A stretch of 32,713 nucleotides of DNA. It comes from Halobacteriales archaeon QS_5_68_33 (lineage in GTDB: Archaea > Halobacteriota > Halobacteria > Halobacteriales > Haloarculaceae). Where the stretch lies: assembly GCA_003023785.1 (NCBI GenBank), contig PXRS01000042.1, positions 1 to 32,713 on the forward strand, written 5' to 3'. The position numbers were made by a program, and so were the translations under genes. Under the pieces are notes generated by a model. That model saw only the letters and a list, made by a program, of their open reading frames with translations. It ran no database searches and had not been told where the DNA came from. Below are positions 16,409 to 24,436 of the stretch, in pieces (the stretch's first letter is position 1; the number at the start of each line of letters is the position of its first letter).

Positions 16409-17518
16409 TCAGTCGTCGGTGTTGCTCGTCGCGGTGCCGGCAGCCGTCTCGACCGGCGAATCCTCGTCGTCCCGGGCTTTGACCGCTTCGGGGTCGAAGT
16501 CGTTGGTCGCGGTGTTGGGTTCCAGTCCGGCCCGCTCGATCGTCTCGATGTCCGCGCCGGGGGACTGGCCGTCCGTCGTGAGGTAGTCGCCCGTGAGGAT
16601 GCCGTCCGCGCCCGCCTCGAAGGGGCGGTGCTGGTCCTCGGGCGCGAGATTGGCCTCACGGCCGCCGGTCAGGCGAACCCGTGCCTCGGGGTGGAGCAGG
16701 CGATACACCGCGACCGTCCGGACCACCTCCTCGGTCGTGATGTCGGCCCCGTCGGGGAACTGCTCGCCCAGGGGCGTCCCCGCCACGGGGTTGAGGATGT
16801 TGACCGGGAGCGAGGAGACGCCCACCTCCTGGAGCGCGATAGCGGCGTCGACGCGGTCGGTCGGCGCCTCGCCCATCCCGAGGATGACCCCCGCACAGAG
16901 GTCCATCCCCGCGTCCCTGGCGACCCGGAGCGTCTCGACCCGGGCCTCGAAGGAGTGGGTGTCGACGACCTCGGGGAAAAAGCGCGGCGAGGTCTCGACG
17001 TTGTGGTTGTAGTGGTTGATCCCCTCGCTCGCGAGGATTTCCGCCTCCTCCTCGGTGAGGATGCCGAGGCTCGCGTCGGCTTCCACGTCGGTCTCGTCTC
17101 TGACGAGGCGGATCGCGCGGATGACCTCCTGCCACTCCTCGGGGCGGCGTTCCTTCGAGACGCCCCTCTCGGCGAGGACGATGCCGAAGCGCTGGGCGCC
17201 GTCGCGCTCGGCGCGTTTCGCCGCGGCGAGTATCTCCTCCGGGTCGAGAAACCCGTAGGTGTCGATGCCGGTGTCGAAGCGGGCCGACTGGGCGCAGAAG
17301 CCACAGTCCTCGGCACAGTCGCCGGCCTTCGCGTTGACGATGGAGCAGGCGTCGACGGTGCCGTCACCGAAGTGTGCGCGGACGGCGTCGGCCGCGGCGG
17401 CGAGCGGTTCGACCGGTTGAGCCAGCAGCGCGAGGCCGTCCCGGCGGTCGAGGGACTCGCCGGCGAGGACCCGCTCGACGGCGTCGTCTATCGTCCGGTT
17501 GCCCGTCTCGTAAACCAC
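16409..17518 (-). CDS. bioB: Biotin synthase (BioB)
   Basis: The 369-residue radical SAM enzyme has the CxxxCxxC iron-sulfur motif CAEDCGFC (Cys 68, 72, 75 from this start) and further BioB signatures: YNHNVETSPRFF, AGVILGMGE and NILNPVAGTPLG. It inserts sulfur into dethiobiotin. The GTG at 17518 is chosen because VYETGNRT is a usual start and TTTTTGCG lies about 28 nt before it. An ATG at 17584, overlapping the stop of the phosphatidyltransferase, adds 22 residues and is an alternative. The C-terminal 20 residues are an acidic extension, and the TGA directly touches the 74-bp element. No other biotin genes are in the window. Confidence 0.92.
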   Translation of the reverse strand: MVYETGNRTIDDAVERVLAGESLDRRDGLALLAQPVEPLAAAADAVRAHFGDGTVDACSIVNAKAGDCAEDCGFCAQSARFDTGIDTYGFLDPEEILAAAKRAERDGAQRFGIVLAERGVSKERRPEEWQEVIRAIRLVRDETDVEADASLGILTEEEAEILASEGINHYNHNVETSPRFFPEVVDTHSFEARVETLRVARDAGMDLCAGVILGMGEAPTDRVDAAIALQEVGVSSLPVNILNPVAGTPLGEQFPDGADITTEEVVRTVAVYRLLHPEARVRLTGGREANLAPEDQHRPFEAGADGILTGDYLTTDGQSPGADIETIERAGLEPNTATNDFDPEAVKARDDEDSPVETAAGTATSNTDD

Positions 17519-17580
17519 AGTTGCCGTGTCGGTTGACCGACGCAAAAACGTTCCGGTGGGCGACACGTTCGGGCGGGAAC

Positions 17581-18282
17581 TCATCGCTCCCAGTAGAACC
17601 TGGGGGCGAGCAGCAGGTAGGCGAAGGCGGCGACCAGGAGCGCGCGGGGGAGCACCCGGCCCAGCGCCGACGGGGCGAGGACGGCGCCGAACTGGACGAC
17701 CCCCATCACGGCGGCGTCGCGGGCGCTCAGTTTCGGGTACGGCACGGGCACGACCATCGCGACCGAGAGGACGACCGTGCCCACGAGCAGGCCGGGGACC
17801 CAGGAGAGGCCGGCGAGATAGGCGGCCGCGAGGATGGTCGCGGCGAGCGTGTTCTGGACGCCCGGGCGGGTGTGGTCCTCGGTGAAGTGCTTGGCGTAGA
17901 GCGCCGTCCGGACGATGGACATCACGGCGAAGAAGGTGGCGACGCCGAGGACTGCGGCGGCCTGGGCCGGCGGGGCGGCCACGAGCCCCCCGTCGCGCCA
18001 GCCCCAGGCGTCGGCGGTCACGACGTAGACGAACAGGGCGGGCGTCGCGCCGAAGGAGACGACGTCGGTGATGGCGTCGAGCAGCGGGCCGACGTCGGAA
18101 CTGCCCATGGTGCGGGCGGTGATCCCGTCGAGGGCGTCGGCGATGGCCGCGAGCAACAGGAGGCGAGCGGCGAGCGCGGGGGCGGAGAAGGCGACGACGG
18201 CGGCGACGATGCCCACAGCGGCGTTGGACAGCGTCACGACGTCCGCGACGCCGAGCCGCTCTTGCACCCGCAGGCCATCCAT
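17581..18282 (-). CDS. pssA: CDP-alcohol phosphatidyltransferase (PssA-like)
   Basis: The 233-residue membrane protein has the family motif DALDGITAR-x7-GPLLDAITD (49-73) with all conserved Asp residues, and about seven hydrophobic segments. It transfers an alcohol, most likely serine, onto a CDP-activated archaeol in the membrane. Serine specificity is inferred from the close match of the sequence around DVVSFGATPA to archaeal phosphatidylserine synthases. The frame is open to 18426, but ATG 18282 (MDGLRVQERLGVADVVTLSN) gives the usual short N-terminus. Its TGA overlaps the alternative ATG of bioB by 4 bp. Confidence 0.85.
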   Translation of the reverse strand: MDGLRVQERLGVADVVTLSNAAVGIVAAVVAFSAPALAARLLLLAAIADALDGITARTMGSSDVGPLLDAITDVVSFGATPALFVYVVTADAWGWRDGGLVAAPPAQAAAVLGVATFFAVMSIVRTALYAKHFTEDHTRPGVQNTLAATILAAAYLAGLSWVPGLLVGTVVLSVAMVVPVPYPKLSARDAAVMGVVQFGAVLAPSALGRVLPRALLVAAFAYLLLAPRFYWER

Positions 18283-18373
18283 ACCCCGCCTGTCGGCGGA
18301 TGCCCACAAGAACCCCGGGGATTTCGGGCCGGACACGCCCGCCGGGTGGCGGTCGCTCGCGCCCGGGTCCGGT

Positions 18374-19027
18374 TCAGTTGCCGTCGGGGAGGCGAAAGCG
18401 CACCGCGGTGACCGCCGTGCCGGCACCGAGGAGGAGCAACTGCCAGCCCGACCGCACCACCGGGAAGACCCGTTCGGGGTTGGGGTCCTCGCTGGTGTCG
18501 CTCGGATCCGGGTCGATACCGGTGCTCATGTTGACCTCCTGTGAGGACCCGAGGCCGTCGGGGGCGGGCGCGCCGCCCTCGTCGGGCGAGAGGTCGACGA
18601 ACGTCTGGATGACCCCGCGCTGGTCGGAGAGTTCGACCTTGCCATCGAGGGTATAGAACTGGTCGTGGAGCGGCCACAGCGGGTTGACGCCGGCACCGAC
18701 GAAATCGAGGCCGATGCCCGAGACCCCCCACGCCACGAGACTCACCCACCCGACGGCGACCCCGTACCCGCCCCAGCGCTCGCGGACGAACGACTCCTCC
18801 CGGAACCGCGTGTCGTAGAGCAACGCGAGCGCGACCGCGATCGGTATCACGTACGTATGCAGGACCGTCCGGTGGCCCACCACGAAGAAGGGCGCGATGA
18901 AGGAATCCAGGTCGGGAAAGGCGGTGGCGGCGAGCACAACGAGGACGGCGTCGCGGTCGTAGTACGGTCCGAGGAGGGCGGCGGCCAGCAACCCGGCGAA
19001 AGCGAGGTGAACGACCGTCGAAGGCAT
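18374..19027 (-). CDS. Membrane-bound metal-dependent hydrolase-like protein (DUF457/YdjM type)
   Basis: The 217-residue protein starts MPSTVVHLAFAGLLAAAL and has FPDLDSF and HRTVLHT, the His/Asp pattern of the YdjM/DUF457 family of integral membrane proteins. There are about four to five hydrophobic segments and a polar loop of 70 residues before the last membrane helix. Family members are predicted metal-binding hydrolases with unknown substrate. The start ATG at 19027 is preferred over an ATG 27 nt upstream because the family begins with the His-containing helix and AGGTTATG lies 26-33 nt before it. A half copy of the CGGTCG element sits just behind that promoter. Confidence 0.75.
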   Translation of the reverse strand: MPSTVVHLAFAGLLAAALLGPYYDRDAVLVVLAATAFPDLDSFIAPFFVVGHRTVLHTYVIPIAVALALLYDTRFREESFVRERWGGYGVAVGWVSLVAWGVSGIGLDFVGAGVNPLWPLHDQFYTLDGKVELSDQRGVIQTFVDLSPDEGGAPAPDGLGSSQEVNMSTGIDPDPSDTSEDPNPERVFPVVRSGWQLLLLGAGTAVTAVRFRLPDGN

Positions 19028-19052
19028 GCCCGCCCCTGAGAGAGCCAGGGGC

Positions 19053-19060
19053 ATAACCTT
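19053..19060 (-). promoter_or_regulatory. TATA-like box of the DUF457-type gene
   Basis: AAGGTTAT on the minus strand, 26-33 nt before the ATG at 19027. The partial palindromic element begins only 5 bp further upstream. Confidence 0.45.
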
Positions 19061-19065
19061 TCATA

Positions 19066-19091
19066 CGGTCGGTTGTCAATCAGTTCCGGAT
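19066..19091. repeat. Half copy of the CGGTCG 74-bp element
   Basis: CGGTCGGTTGTCAATCAG and the following TTCCGGAT match the left end of the element at 29834-29907 with one difference, preceded by TTCATA. No right end or second TA is found at the expected distance, so the copy is truncated. Confidence 0.75.
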
Positions 19092-19136
19092 CGCTCACCC
19101 GGGTGTGCGACCTCGAACTCGATACCGGCCCGCTGC

Positions 19137-19180
19137 CCCGCGCTGGAATCCTCGCGCTTCAGCGCGGGGAGGGGGTCAAG
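19137..19180 (+). mobile_element. Possible right-end remnant of an IS200/IS605-type element
   Basis: GGAATCCTCGCGC-TTCA-GCGCGGGGAG followed by GGGGTCAAG forms an 8-bp hairpin and resembles the subterminal right-end hairpin of haloarchaeal IS200/IS605 (tnpB) elements. No tnpA or tnpB frame is present. After it, codons up to a TAG at 19243-19245 read ALAARLEEVADERPEDRMYM, which looks like the tail of a lost protein gene. The assignment relies on remembered end sequences and is moderate. Confidence 0.4.
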
Positions 19181-19279
19181 CCGCCCTCGCCGCCCGCCTC
19201 GAAGAGGTCGCCGACGAACGGCCCGAGGACCGCATGTACATGTAGCGGGCCGGGACACCGACAGTGCGCCCCGAGACGC

Positions 19280-20131
19280 TCAGTACTCGTGAACGGCGTC
19301 GTCGGTGACGACGGTGTCGACCAGGCCCATCGGGGTGGCGTCGTAGGCGGGGTTCTCGACGGCGAAGCCGTCGGCGGGTTCGCGGATGACCTCGCTGACC
19401 GACCGCTGTTCGTTCTCGAAGGCGAAGCCGCCGCCGACGATCTTCGACTCGGCGCCCACCACGACAAAGGGGACGCCGACGTCGGCGGCCGTCGCCGCGA
19501 CCGGGTAGGTGCCGACGCGGTTGTACAGCGTGTCCTCGACGATGCAGTCCATGCCCACCATCACGCGGTCACAGTCGTCCAGGAAGATCCCCGCGGCGCC
19601 GTCGACGACGAGGGTGACGTCGAAGCCGTCGAACTCCGAGAGGGTGCGGGCCATCTTGCGCCCGAGATAGCGGGGCCGGGCCTCCGCACAGCGGACCGAC
19701 AGCGAGACCCCCGCCTCGGCGGCCGCCGTGAGCGCCTCGAGTACCGTCGAGGAGTAGTCATAGGTGAACACCGTGTCGCCGTCTTCGAGGAACTCCGCCG
19801 CACGCTCGCCCGCCCGGCGCTTGGCAGACTCGACGCGGTCGACGACCTCCGCGACGACGTCCTCGGTGACTGCCTGGGCCGCAGGGACCGTCTCGGCGTC
19901 GCTCTCGGTGACCCGTGAGACAAGTTCTCGCTGGGTCGTCTGGAGGGTCGCGTGGGAAGGGTTCGCCCGCCGGAGCGCGTCGCTGTTGCGCTCCAGCGCG
20001 CGCTCGTACTCCTCGACGGTCGGAAACTCCCGGCCGCCCAGCGCCAGCAGCGCCCGTGCCGCCTTGATCGCCACCACCGAGGAACTGTGCGTCTGCATCT
20101 CGGCGATCTCTTCGACCGTCTCGTCTATCAT
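19280..20131 (-). CDS. eIF-2B alpha/beta/delta-like protein (sugar-phosphate isomerase family)
   Basis: The 283-residue protein has an N-terminal helical domain (1-100, HSSSVVAIKAARAL) and a C-terminal Rossmann-like domain with VFTYDYSSTVLEAL, ARPRYLGRKMA, VMVGMDCIVEDTLYNRVGTY and VVGAESK. This is the eIF-2B/methylthioribose-1-phosphate isomerase/ribose-1,5-bisphosphate isomerase family. The Cys, Asp and Asn of GMDCIVEDTLYNRVGT stand where the family has its catalytic region. Which sugar phosphate it uses is open; archaeal ribose-1,5-bisphosphate isomerase of the AMP pathway is one option. ATG 20131 (MIDETVEEIAEMQTHSSS) is chosen over an upstream ATG because AAAACATTTG lies 26-36 nt before it. 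Confidence 0.8.
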   Translation of the reverse strand: MIDETVEEIAEMQTHSSSVVAIKAARALLALGGREFPTVEEYERALERNSDALRRANPSHATLQTTQRELVSRVTESDAETVPAAQAVTEDVVAEVVDRVESAKRRAGERAAEFLEDGDTVFTYDYSSTVLEALTAAAEAGVSLSVRCAEARPRYLGRKMARTLSEFDGFDVTLVVDGAAGIFLDDCDRVMVGMDCIVEDTLYNRVGTYPVAATAADVGVPFVVVGAESKIVGGGFAFENEQRSVSEVIREPADGFAVENPAYDATPMGLVDTVVTDDAVHEY

Positions 20132-20245
20132 ACGGGAACTGTCGCCGCTTGCGGCCAAATGTTTTCCCCTCCCGGCCGCCGGCGGTCCGGACCGCCCGTC
20201 CGCTCTCCGGACCTGTTCCGGCCGACGTCGCTATCGCGTCTGATA

Positions 20246-20319
20246 CGGTCGGTCGTACCGATGTACCGGTATTTCGCCGACCGGTTCGACGAAATCCGGA
20301 ACTGATCGACAACCGACCG
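20246..20319. repeat. 74-bp TA-flanked palindromic element (CGGTCG family)
   Basis: Ends are CGGTCGGTCGT and ACAACCGACCG, inverted repeats of about 11 bp with one mismatch, with TA at 20244-20245 and 20320-20321 inside CTGATA and TATGAG. In reverse orientation it matches the copy at 29834-29907 at 70 of 74 positions. It sits between the divergent eIF-2B-like and HtrA genes. Confidence 0.88.
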
Positions 20320-20390
20320 TATGAGAGCAGGGTTCCCCGCGTCACCGTGCCCGGGGAAACATTCAATCGTGCCCTTCCCTTTGAACCGTC

Positions 20391-21518
20391 ATGGGAACGC
20401 AGCGACCCTCCAGACGCGGCTTCCTCACAGCGTGTGCCGGGCTGCTGGCGGCCGGCGTCGCCGGCTGTAGCGCGGCACCGGGCGGTGACGGCGAGTCGCC
20501 GGCCAGCACGCCGGAGCCGGACGCATCGCTCGGCGACGAGTCAGCCGCGGTCGAACAGCTCTCCCGGTCCGAGGACGAGGACAGTCCGTACGTCGCCGCC
20601 TACCGGGCAACATACCAGTCCGTGGCCCGGATACGGGTCTACACGCAGTCGGGGACCGGCGGCGGTACCGGCTGGCTCTACGACGAGAGCCACCTCGTCA
20701 CGAACCAGCACGTCGTCGACGGCGCCAGCGACGTCTACGTCCGCTTCCCCGAGGGCGGCTGGACGTCGGCCTCCGTGGTGGCCGCCGACACCGACAGCGA
20801 CCTCGCGGTGCTCGACGTGGCGGAGACGCCGGAGTCCGCCACGGCCCTCCCGTTGCGCGCCGAGGACCCGGCGGTCGGAACCGAGGTCATCGCCATCGGC
20901 AATCCCTTCCAGCGGACGGGGTCGGTCTCGGCGGGCATCGTCAGCGGGACCGACCGGACGCTCCGCCTGCCGAACAACTTCTCGATCCCCGACGCGATCC
21001 AGACCGACGCCGCGGTCAACCCCGGGAACTCCGGCGGGCCGCTCGTCACCCTCGACGGCGACGTCGTGGGCGTCATCAACGCCGGCAGCGGCGACAACGT
21101 CGGCTTCGCCATCTCTGGGGCGCTCACCCGGCGGGTCGTCCCCGCGCTCATCGAGGACGGCGAGTTCGACCACTCCTACATGGGAGTCAGGCTCCGGTCG
21201 GTGGACCCGCTCCACGCGGAAGTCAACGACCTCGAAGAGGCGAGCGGCGTCTACATCCACGAGGTCGTCTCGAACAGTCCCTCGGACGGCGTCTTCCGGG
21301 GGTCGACGGAAACGGTAGCCCGCAACGGCGTCTCGAACATCGGCGTCGGCGGCGACGTCATCGTCGCCATGGAGGACACGCCGATCCCCCAGCAGGAGGC
21401 GCTCTCGTCGTTCCTCGCGCTGGAGACCAGCCCCGGCGACACCATCGAAGTCACGGTCATCCGCGACGGCGAGGAACGAACGGTCGACCTGACGCTCGGC
21501 GAACGACCCGAACTCTGA
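20391..21518 (+). CDS. HtrA/DegP-type serine protease, Tat lipoprotein
   Basis: The 375-residue protein begins with a Tat signal (SRRGFLTA, 7-14) ending in a lipobox VAGC with Cys 26, so it is probably exported folded and anchored outside the membrane by lipid. After an acidic linker comes a trypsin-like domain with His 106 (TNQHVV), Asp 136 (DSDLAVL) and Ser 213 (GNSGGPL), followed by a PDZ domain (about 280-370, YMGVRL and GGDVIVAMEDTPIPQ). It should degrade or refold damaged extracytoplasmic proteins. The PDZ domain has an insertion between strands (ending GVSNIGVG). No neighbouring gene suggests a more special role. Confidence 0.92.
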   Translation: MGTQRPSRRGFLTACAGLLAAGVAGCSAAPGGDGESPASTPEPDASLGDESAAVEQLSRSEDEDSPYVAAYRATYQSVARIRVYTQSGTGGGTGWLYDESHLVTNQHVVDGASDVYVRFPEGGWTSASVVAADTDSDLAVLDVAETPESATALPLRAEDPAVGTEVIAIGNPFQRTGSVSAGIVSGTDRTLRLPNNFSIPDAIQTDAAVNPGNSGGPLVTLDGDVVGVINAGSGDNVGFAISGALTRRVVPALIEDGEFDHSYMGVRLRSVDPLHAEVNDLEEASGVYIHEVVSNSPSDGVFRGSTETVARNGVSNIGVGGDVIVAMEDTPIPQQEALSSFLALETSPGDTIEVTVIRDGEERTVDLTLGERPEL

Positions 21519-21540
21519 GCCTCCCGCCGAGAACGGTCCC

Positions 21541-22365
21541 TCAGTCGATCCGTTCGGCCGCGTCCTTCTCCAGCAGCGGACCGACGTTCGGTTCCGGGAG
21601 CGTTACCACGTCGTTTTCCGTGAGTTCGTACTCGCGGCCCTCGACGCCGTAGATGGGGCCGACGTCGTCCGTGATCCGGACCATCGACCGGTCGACCGAC
21701 GCCGGGCCCGCTCCGCCGGCCGAGTCAGTTCCGGCCGGACCCGATCCGACGGTGTCTGTCCGGGCTGGGTCCGGTCCCGCCGGGTCGGGACCGGCGTCGC
21801 TCCGTGAATCGTCCGGCCCGTCGGCCATCAGGTCCGCCGCGTCGACGGTTCCCCCGTCCCCGGTGTCGCGACTCCCACGACCGGCAGCTTCGACGCCGTC
21901 AGTCGGGCCAGCGGTCGGTGTCTGTGCGTCGGGCTCGCGGTCGGCCGCTCCGTGGTCGGTCGGGTCGACCGGCGGGTCCTCGCCGTCGAGGATGGCGAAG
22001 ACGCCCTCGCGGTTCTGTTCGATGGCGCTCACGAGGCGGTCGAAGAGGGCCTGTTCCTCCTCTGTGAGGCCCTCGTCGCCGGTGGGCATGTCGGCGGCCG
22101 CGAGCGAGGCCATCTTGACTATCTTGCCGACGCGGCGCTCGTAGATGGCCTCGACGGTGTCCTTGCCGGTGTCGATGTCGTCGTTGAGGCGGCCCACCTC
22201 CGGGGCGTTCCACGGGTCGTCGGCGCGCTCGGCCGCGGCGTCCCGTTCGGACTCCAGGTCGGCGATGTAGTCGGCCGCGTCGCGGTAGAACGTCGCGCGC
22301 AGTTGCTGGAGGCTGTCGGTCTGGCGCTCCCGACTCTGTACCGACTGGAGTTCGTTCAGGTCCAT
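21541..22365 (-). CDS. GINS-family DNA replication protein
   Basis: The 274-residue protein has an N-terminal helical A-domain (MDLNELQSVQSRERQTDSLQ, FYRDAADYIADLE), a long low-complexity Asp/Gly/Pro linker (about 135-225), and a C-terminal B-domain-like part with MVRITDDVGPIYGVEGREYELTENDVVTLPEPNVGPLL. This is the layout of haloarchaeal Gins51/Sld5-like proteins, part of the replicative helicase complex with MCM and GAN/Cdc45. It lies 147 bp downstream of priS on the same strand, an arrangement seen in other haloarchaea, which supports the call. ATG 22365 is used; the longer open frame upstream is not protein-like. Confidence 0.8.
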   Translation of the reverse strand: MDLNELQSVQSRERQTDSLQQLRATFYRDAADYIADLESERDAAAERADDPWNAPEVGRLNDDIDTGKDTVEAIYERRVGKIVKMASLAAADMPTGDEGLTEEEQALFDRLVSAIEQNREGVFAILDGEDPPVDPTDHGAADREPDAQTPTAGPTDGVEAAGRGSRDTGDGGTVDAADLMADGPDDSRSDAGPDPAGPDPARTDTVGSGPAGTDSAGGAGPASVDRSMVRITDDVGPIYGVEGREYELTENDVVTLPEPNVGPLLEKDAAERID

Positions 22366-22512
22366 GGTCTCCGGGTGCCCGCTCGGACCGCCGTCCGCTT
22401 GGCGAGTGACTAACCGGCGGCCACACCGTAAAGCTATCGGCGCCGGTCGGCCGGAACGACCCACCGGGAGGCGTATCGGGCACCAGCCCCGTCAGGGGCC
22501 GCGCGGCGTCCG

Positions 22513-23691
22513 TCACTCGGGGGCTTTCTCCGCCCGGCCGCGGGCCATCAGGAACACGCCGACGCACTCCGGAACTTCGACGGTCCCCTCCGCCAGGTCG
22601 AACCGCTCGCCGCGCAACTCGACGGGGCCGGGGTCGGTCACCCCGACCGCGATGTCGTGGCCGACGAACGTCTCGGGGACGGCGTCGACCAACGGCTCGA
22701 ACGCGTCGATGGCGTCCCGGTCGATCCGCCGGACCGCGAGGCCGCTCCCGCCGTGGAGGCTGCCGGGCAGGCGGATCAGCCGGTTGGTGTCGGTCGTCAC
22801 CGGTTCGTCGATGGGCGCGTTCTGCTCGGCCACCGTGACCGCGGCGAACTGCTCGGCGACCTGCTCGAAGGCGGTGTGGACCGAGACGTTGCCCCGTTCG
22901 ATCTCGGCAAAGCGGTTCCGGGCGATCCTGTACATCGCCTTCGCCTTGCCCTCCCCGATGCCGTCGTACTCCGAGAGCGTCTCGACGGCCTCGGCCTCGT
23001 CCCGGTCGCGGACCGTCTCCGCGAGGTCGAGGACGCGACCGTGGATGCGGGCACCCCACCCGCCCGCCCGCGGGAGATACCGGTTCGTCGCGGGCGACGT
23101 GCGGCCGGCCTCGCCGCCCACCGTCTCCTCGTCGACGACGTGGTCGAATTCCAGGCCGATACCCCGCACGTAGTCGACGACCTCCCGGCGGGAGTCGCTG
23201 CCCAGTCCCAGGACCGCCTCGTCGCGGACGTGGACGTGGTAGCCCCGCCCGCCCGAGAAGACGACACCCAGGTCCTCGAAGCCGAAATCGGTCTCCAGGA
23301 AGTCGAGCAACCGCAGGAGCGCCTCTTTGCACTTTGCGAGCATCTCGGCGTAACTGTCCTCGCCGGGGACGACCGAGGGGAGGTGGTCGGCGTCGAGGTC
23401 GAAGACCAGGTCCGACGAGCGCCAGCCCTTGCCGGACATCGTGCTCGCGCCGGGGTCGTCGTACCGGCCGGCCGAGAAGTAGACGTGTTTCGGGCGTTCG
23501 CCGGCGAGGAACTCCTCGAGCGACCCCAGGTCGAGCAGCGAGCGGTGCCGGACCATCGTCTCGCCCGGCCCCTCGGTCCAGGGGACGTAACCCCACTCGC
23601 GCTCGTTGGCGTCCGGCGGCGGCGTCAGTTCCCCCCGGCGGTAGTAGTCCCCGAACCGCCCCCGGAGGTACGCCCGCGTCTGTGACTGCAC
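22513..23691 (-). CDS. priS: DNA primase small subunit (PriS)
   Basis: The 392-residue protein is the catalytic subunit of archaeal/eukaryotic-type primase. Signatures are VYFSAGRYDDPGA (70-82), the metal-binding FDLDADH (97-103), and SGGRGYHVHV (147 on), followed by NRLIRLPGSLHG. It makes primers for DNA replication together with PriL, whose gene is not in the window. GTG at 23691 (protein starting QSQTRAYLRGRFGDYYRR after Met) is preferred; the TTG nine codons upstream lies within the probable promoter, where CAAACGCTTTGC is 25-36 nt before the GTG. A 74-bp palindromic element lies 69 bp upstream. Confidence 0.92.
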   Translation of the reverse strand: MQSQTRAYLRGRFGDYYRRGELTPPPDANEREWGYVPWTEGPGETMVRHRSLLDLGSLEEFLAGERPKHVYFSAGRYDDPGASTMSGKGWRSSDLVFDLDADHLPSVVPGEDSYAEMLAKCKEALLRLLDFLETDFGFEDLGVVFSGGRGYHVHVRDEAVLGLGSDSRREVVDYVRGIGLEFDHVVDEETVGGEAGRTSPATNRYLPRAGGWGARIHGRVLDLAETVRDRDEAEAVETLSEYDGIGEGKAKAMYRIARNRFAEIERGNVSVHTAFEQVAEQFAAVTVAEQNAPIDEPVTTDTNRLIRLPGSLHGGSGLAVRRIDRDAIDAFEPLVDAVPETFVGHDIAVGVTDPGPVELRGERFDLAEGTVEVPECVGVFLMARGRAEKAPE

Positions 23692-23760
23692 GCTCCCAGA
23701 TTGCGAACGGGCGTGCAAAGCGTTTGTGCTCCGGGACAGCCCCGAACGGGACCGCTCATA

Positions 23761-23834
23761 CTGCCGGCTGTAACTTCGTGAGGATATTCGCCGCCTCGGG
23801 GCGGCGAAATTCTTAACAGACTTACAGCCGGCAG
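23761..23834. repeat. 74-bp TA-flanked palindromic element (CTGCCGGC family)
   Basis: Ends are CTGCCGGCTGTAA and its exact reverse complement (13 bp), with TA at 23759-23760 and 23835-23836 inside CTCATA and TATCAG. The exact centre is a second palindrome, TTCGCCGCC/GGGCGGCGAA, around 23797. It has the same length and symmetry as the CGGTCG elements but different sequence. Position 23837 is the first base of the complement of the GNAT stop codon. Confidence 0.9.
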
Positions 23835-23836
23835 TA

Positions 23837-24322
23837 TCAGCCGCTCAGGAAACTGGTCAGCCGGTCGGCGAGGCCCTCCGCCTCGCCGAGGCGGAGGTAG
23901 TAGGCGTCGCCGCCGTCCTCGTAGTAGCCGTCGATGCGCCGGTCGACCGTGAACCCGATGTACCGGTAGAACTCCAGGGCCTCCTCGTTGGTCGTGCGGG
24001 CGTGGCAGGTGACCGACCCGAAGCCCTCGGCGACGCGAGCGACGAGCGCCTCCCCGAAGCCCTCGCCCTGGTAGTCGGGGTCGACGGCGAGAAAGAGGAC
24101 GTAGCCGTCCCGACGAACGGCGGCGAACCCGACGAGCGCACCGCGGTTCGAGCGGTCGAGGAAGAGATAGACCGTCGAGCGCTCGTACGCGCTTTCGAAG
24201 AAACCCCGGCGCTGGCGGAGGACGCCGTGGTCCCGTCGGATCCGCTCTTTGAGTTGCCAGGCGTCCTCGACGTGGCCCCGGTCCCCCGGGTCGACGACCC
24301 GTCGTTCGACGTTGACGCTCAC
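23837..24322 (-). CDS. GNAT N-acetyltransferase (RimI-like)
   Basis: The 161-residue protein has the GNAT core: LVGFAAVRRDGYVLFLAVDPDYQGEGFG (acetyl-CoA loop QGEGFG), followed by ARTTNEEALEFYRYIGFTVDRRIDGYY, the typical second half of RimI-type enzymes. It transfers an acetyl group to an amine; protein N-termini are possible, but the acceptor is unknown. ATG 24334 and GTG 24322 are both possible starts. The GTG is preferred because ATTATAGT on the minus strand is 24-31 nt before it, too close to the ATG. The stop codon touches the palindromic element at 23761-23834. Confidence 0.82.
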   Translation of the reverse strand: MSVNVERRVVDPGDRGHVEDAWQLKERIRRDHGVLRQRRGFFESAYERSTVYLFLDRSNRGALVGFAAVRRDGYVLFLAVDPDYQGEGFGEALVARVAEGFGSVTCHARTTNEEALEFYRYIGFTVDRRIDGYYEDGGDAYYLRLGEAEGLADRLTSFLSG

Positions 24323-24345
24323 TACGCCGTCCATAGCGGATCTGT

Positions 24346-24353
24346 AACTATAA
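24346..24353 (-). promoter_or_regulatory. TATA box of the GNAT gene
   Basis: On the minus strand the sequence reads ATTATAGT, 24-31 nt before the GTG at 24322. This spacing decides the start choice. Confidence 0.5.
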
Positions 24354-24436
24354 TTCCATCGGCGTGGTACGGCCCGCGTTCGGTCGCGTCTCGGCCCCGC
24401 CGAAACGCTTTCACGGCGCCCCCGAGTAGTTCGAGC

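Noticed and set aside
17585-18307. N-terminal extension of the bioB frame
   Set aside because: It overlaps the phosphatidyltransferase gene in another frame and is Arg-rich low-complexity sequence.
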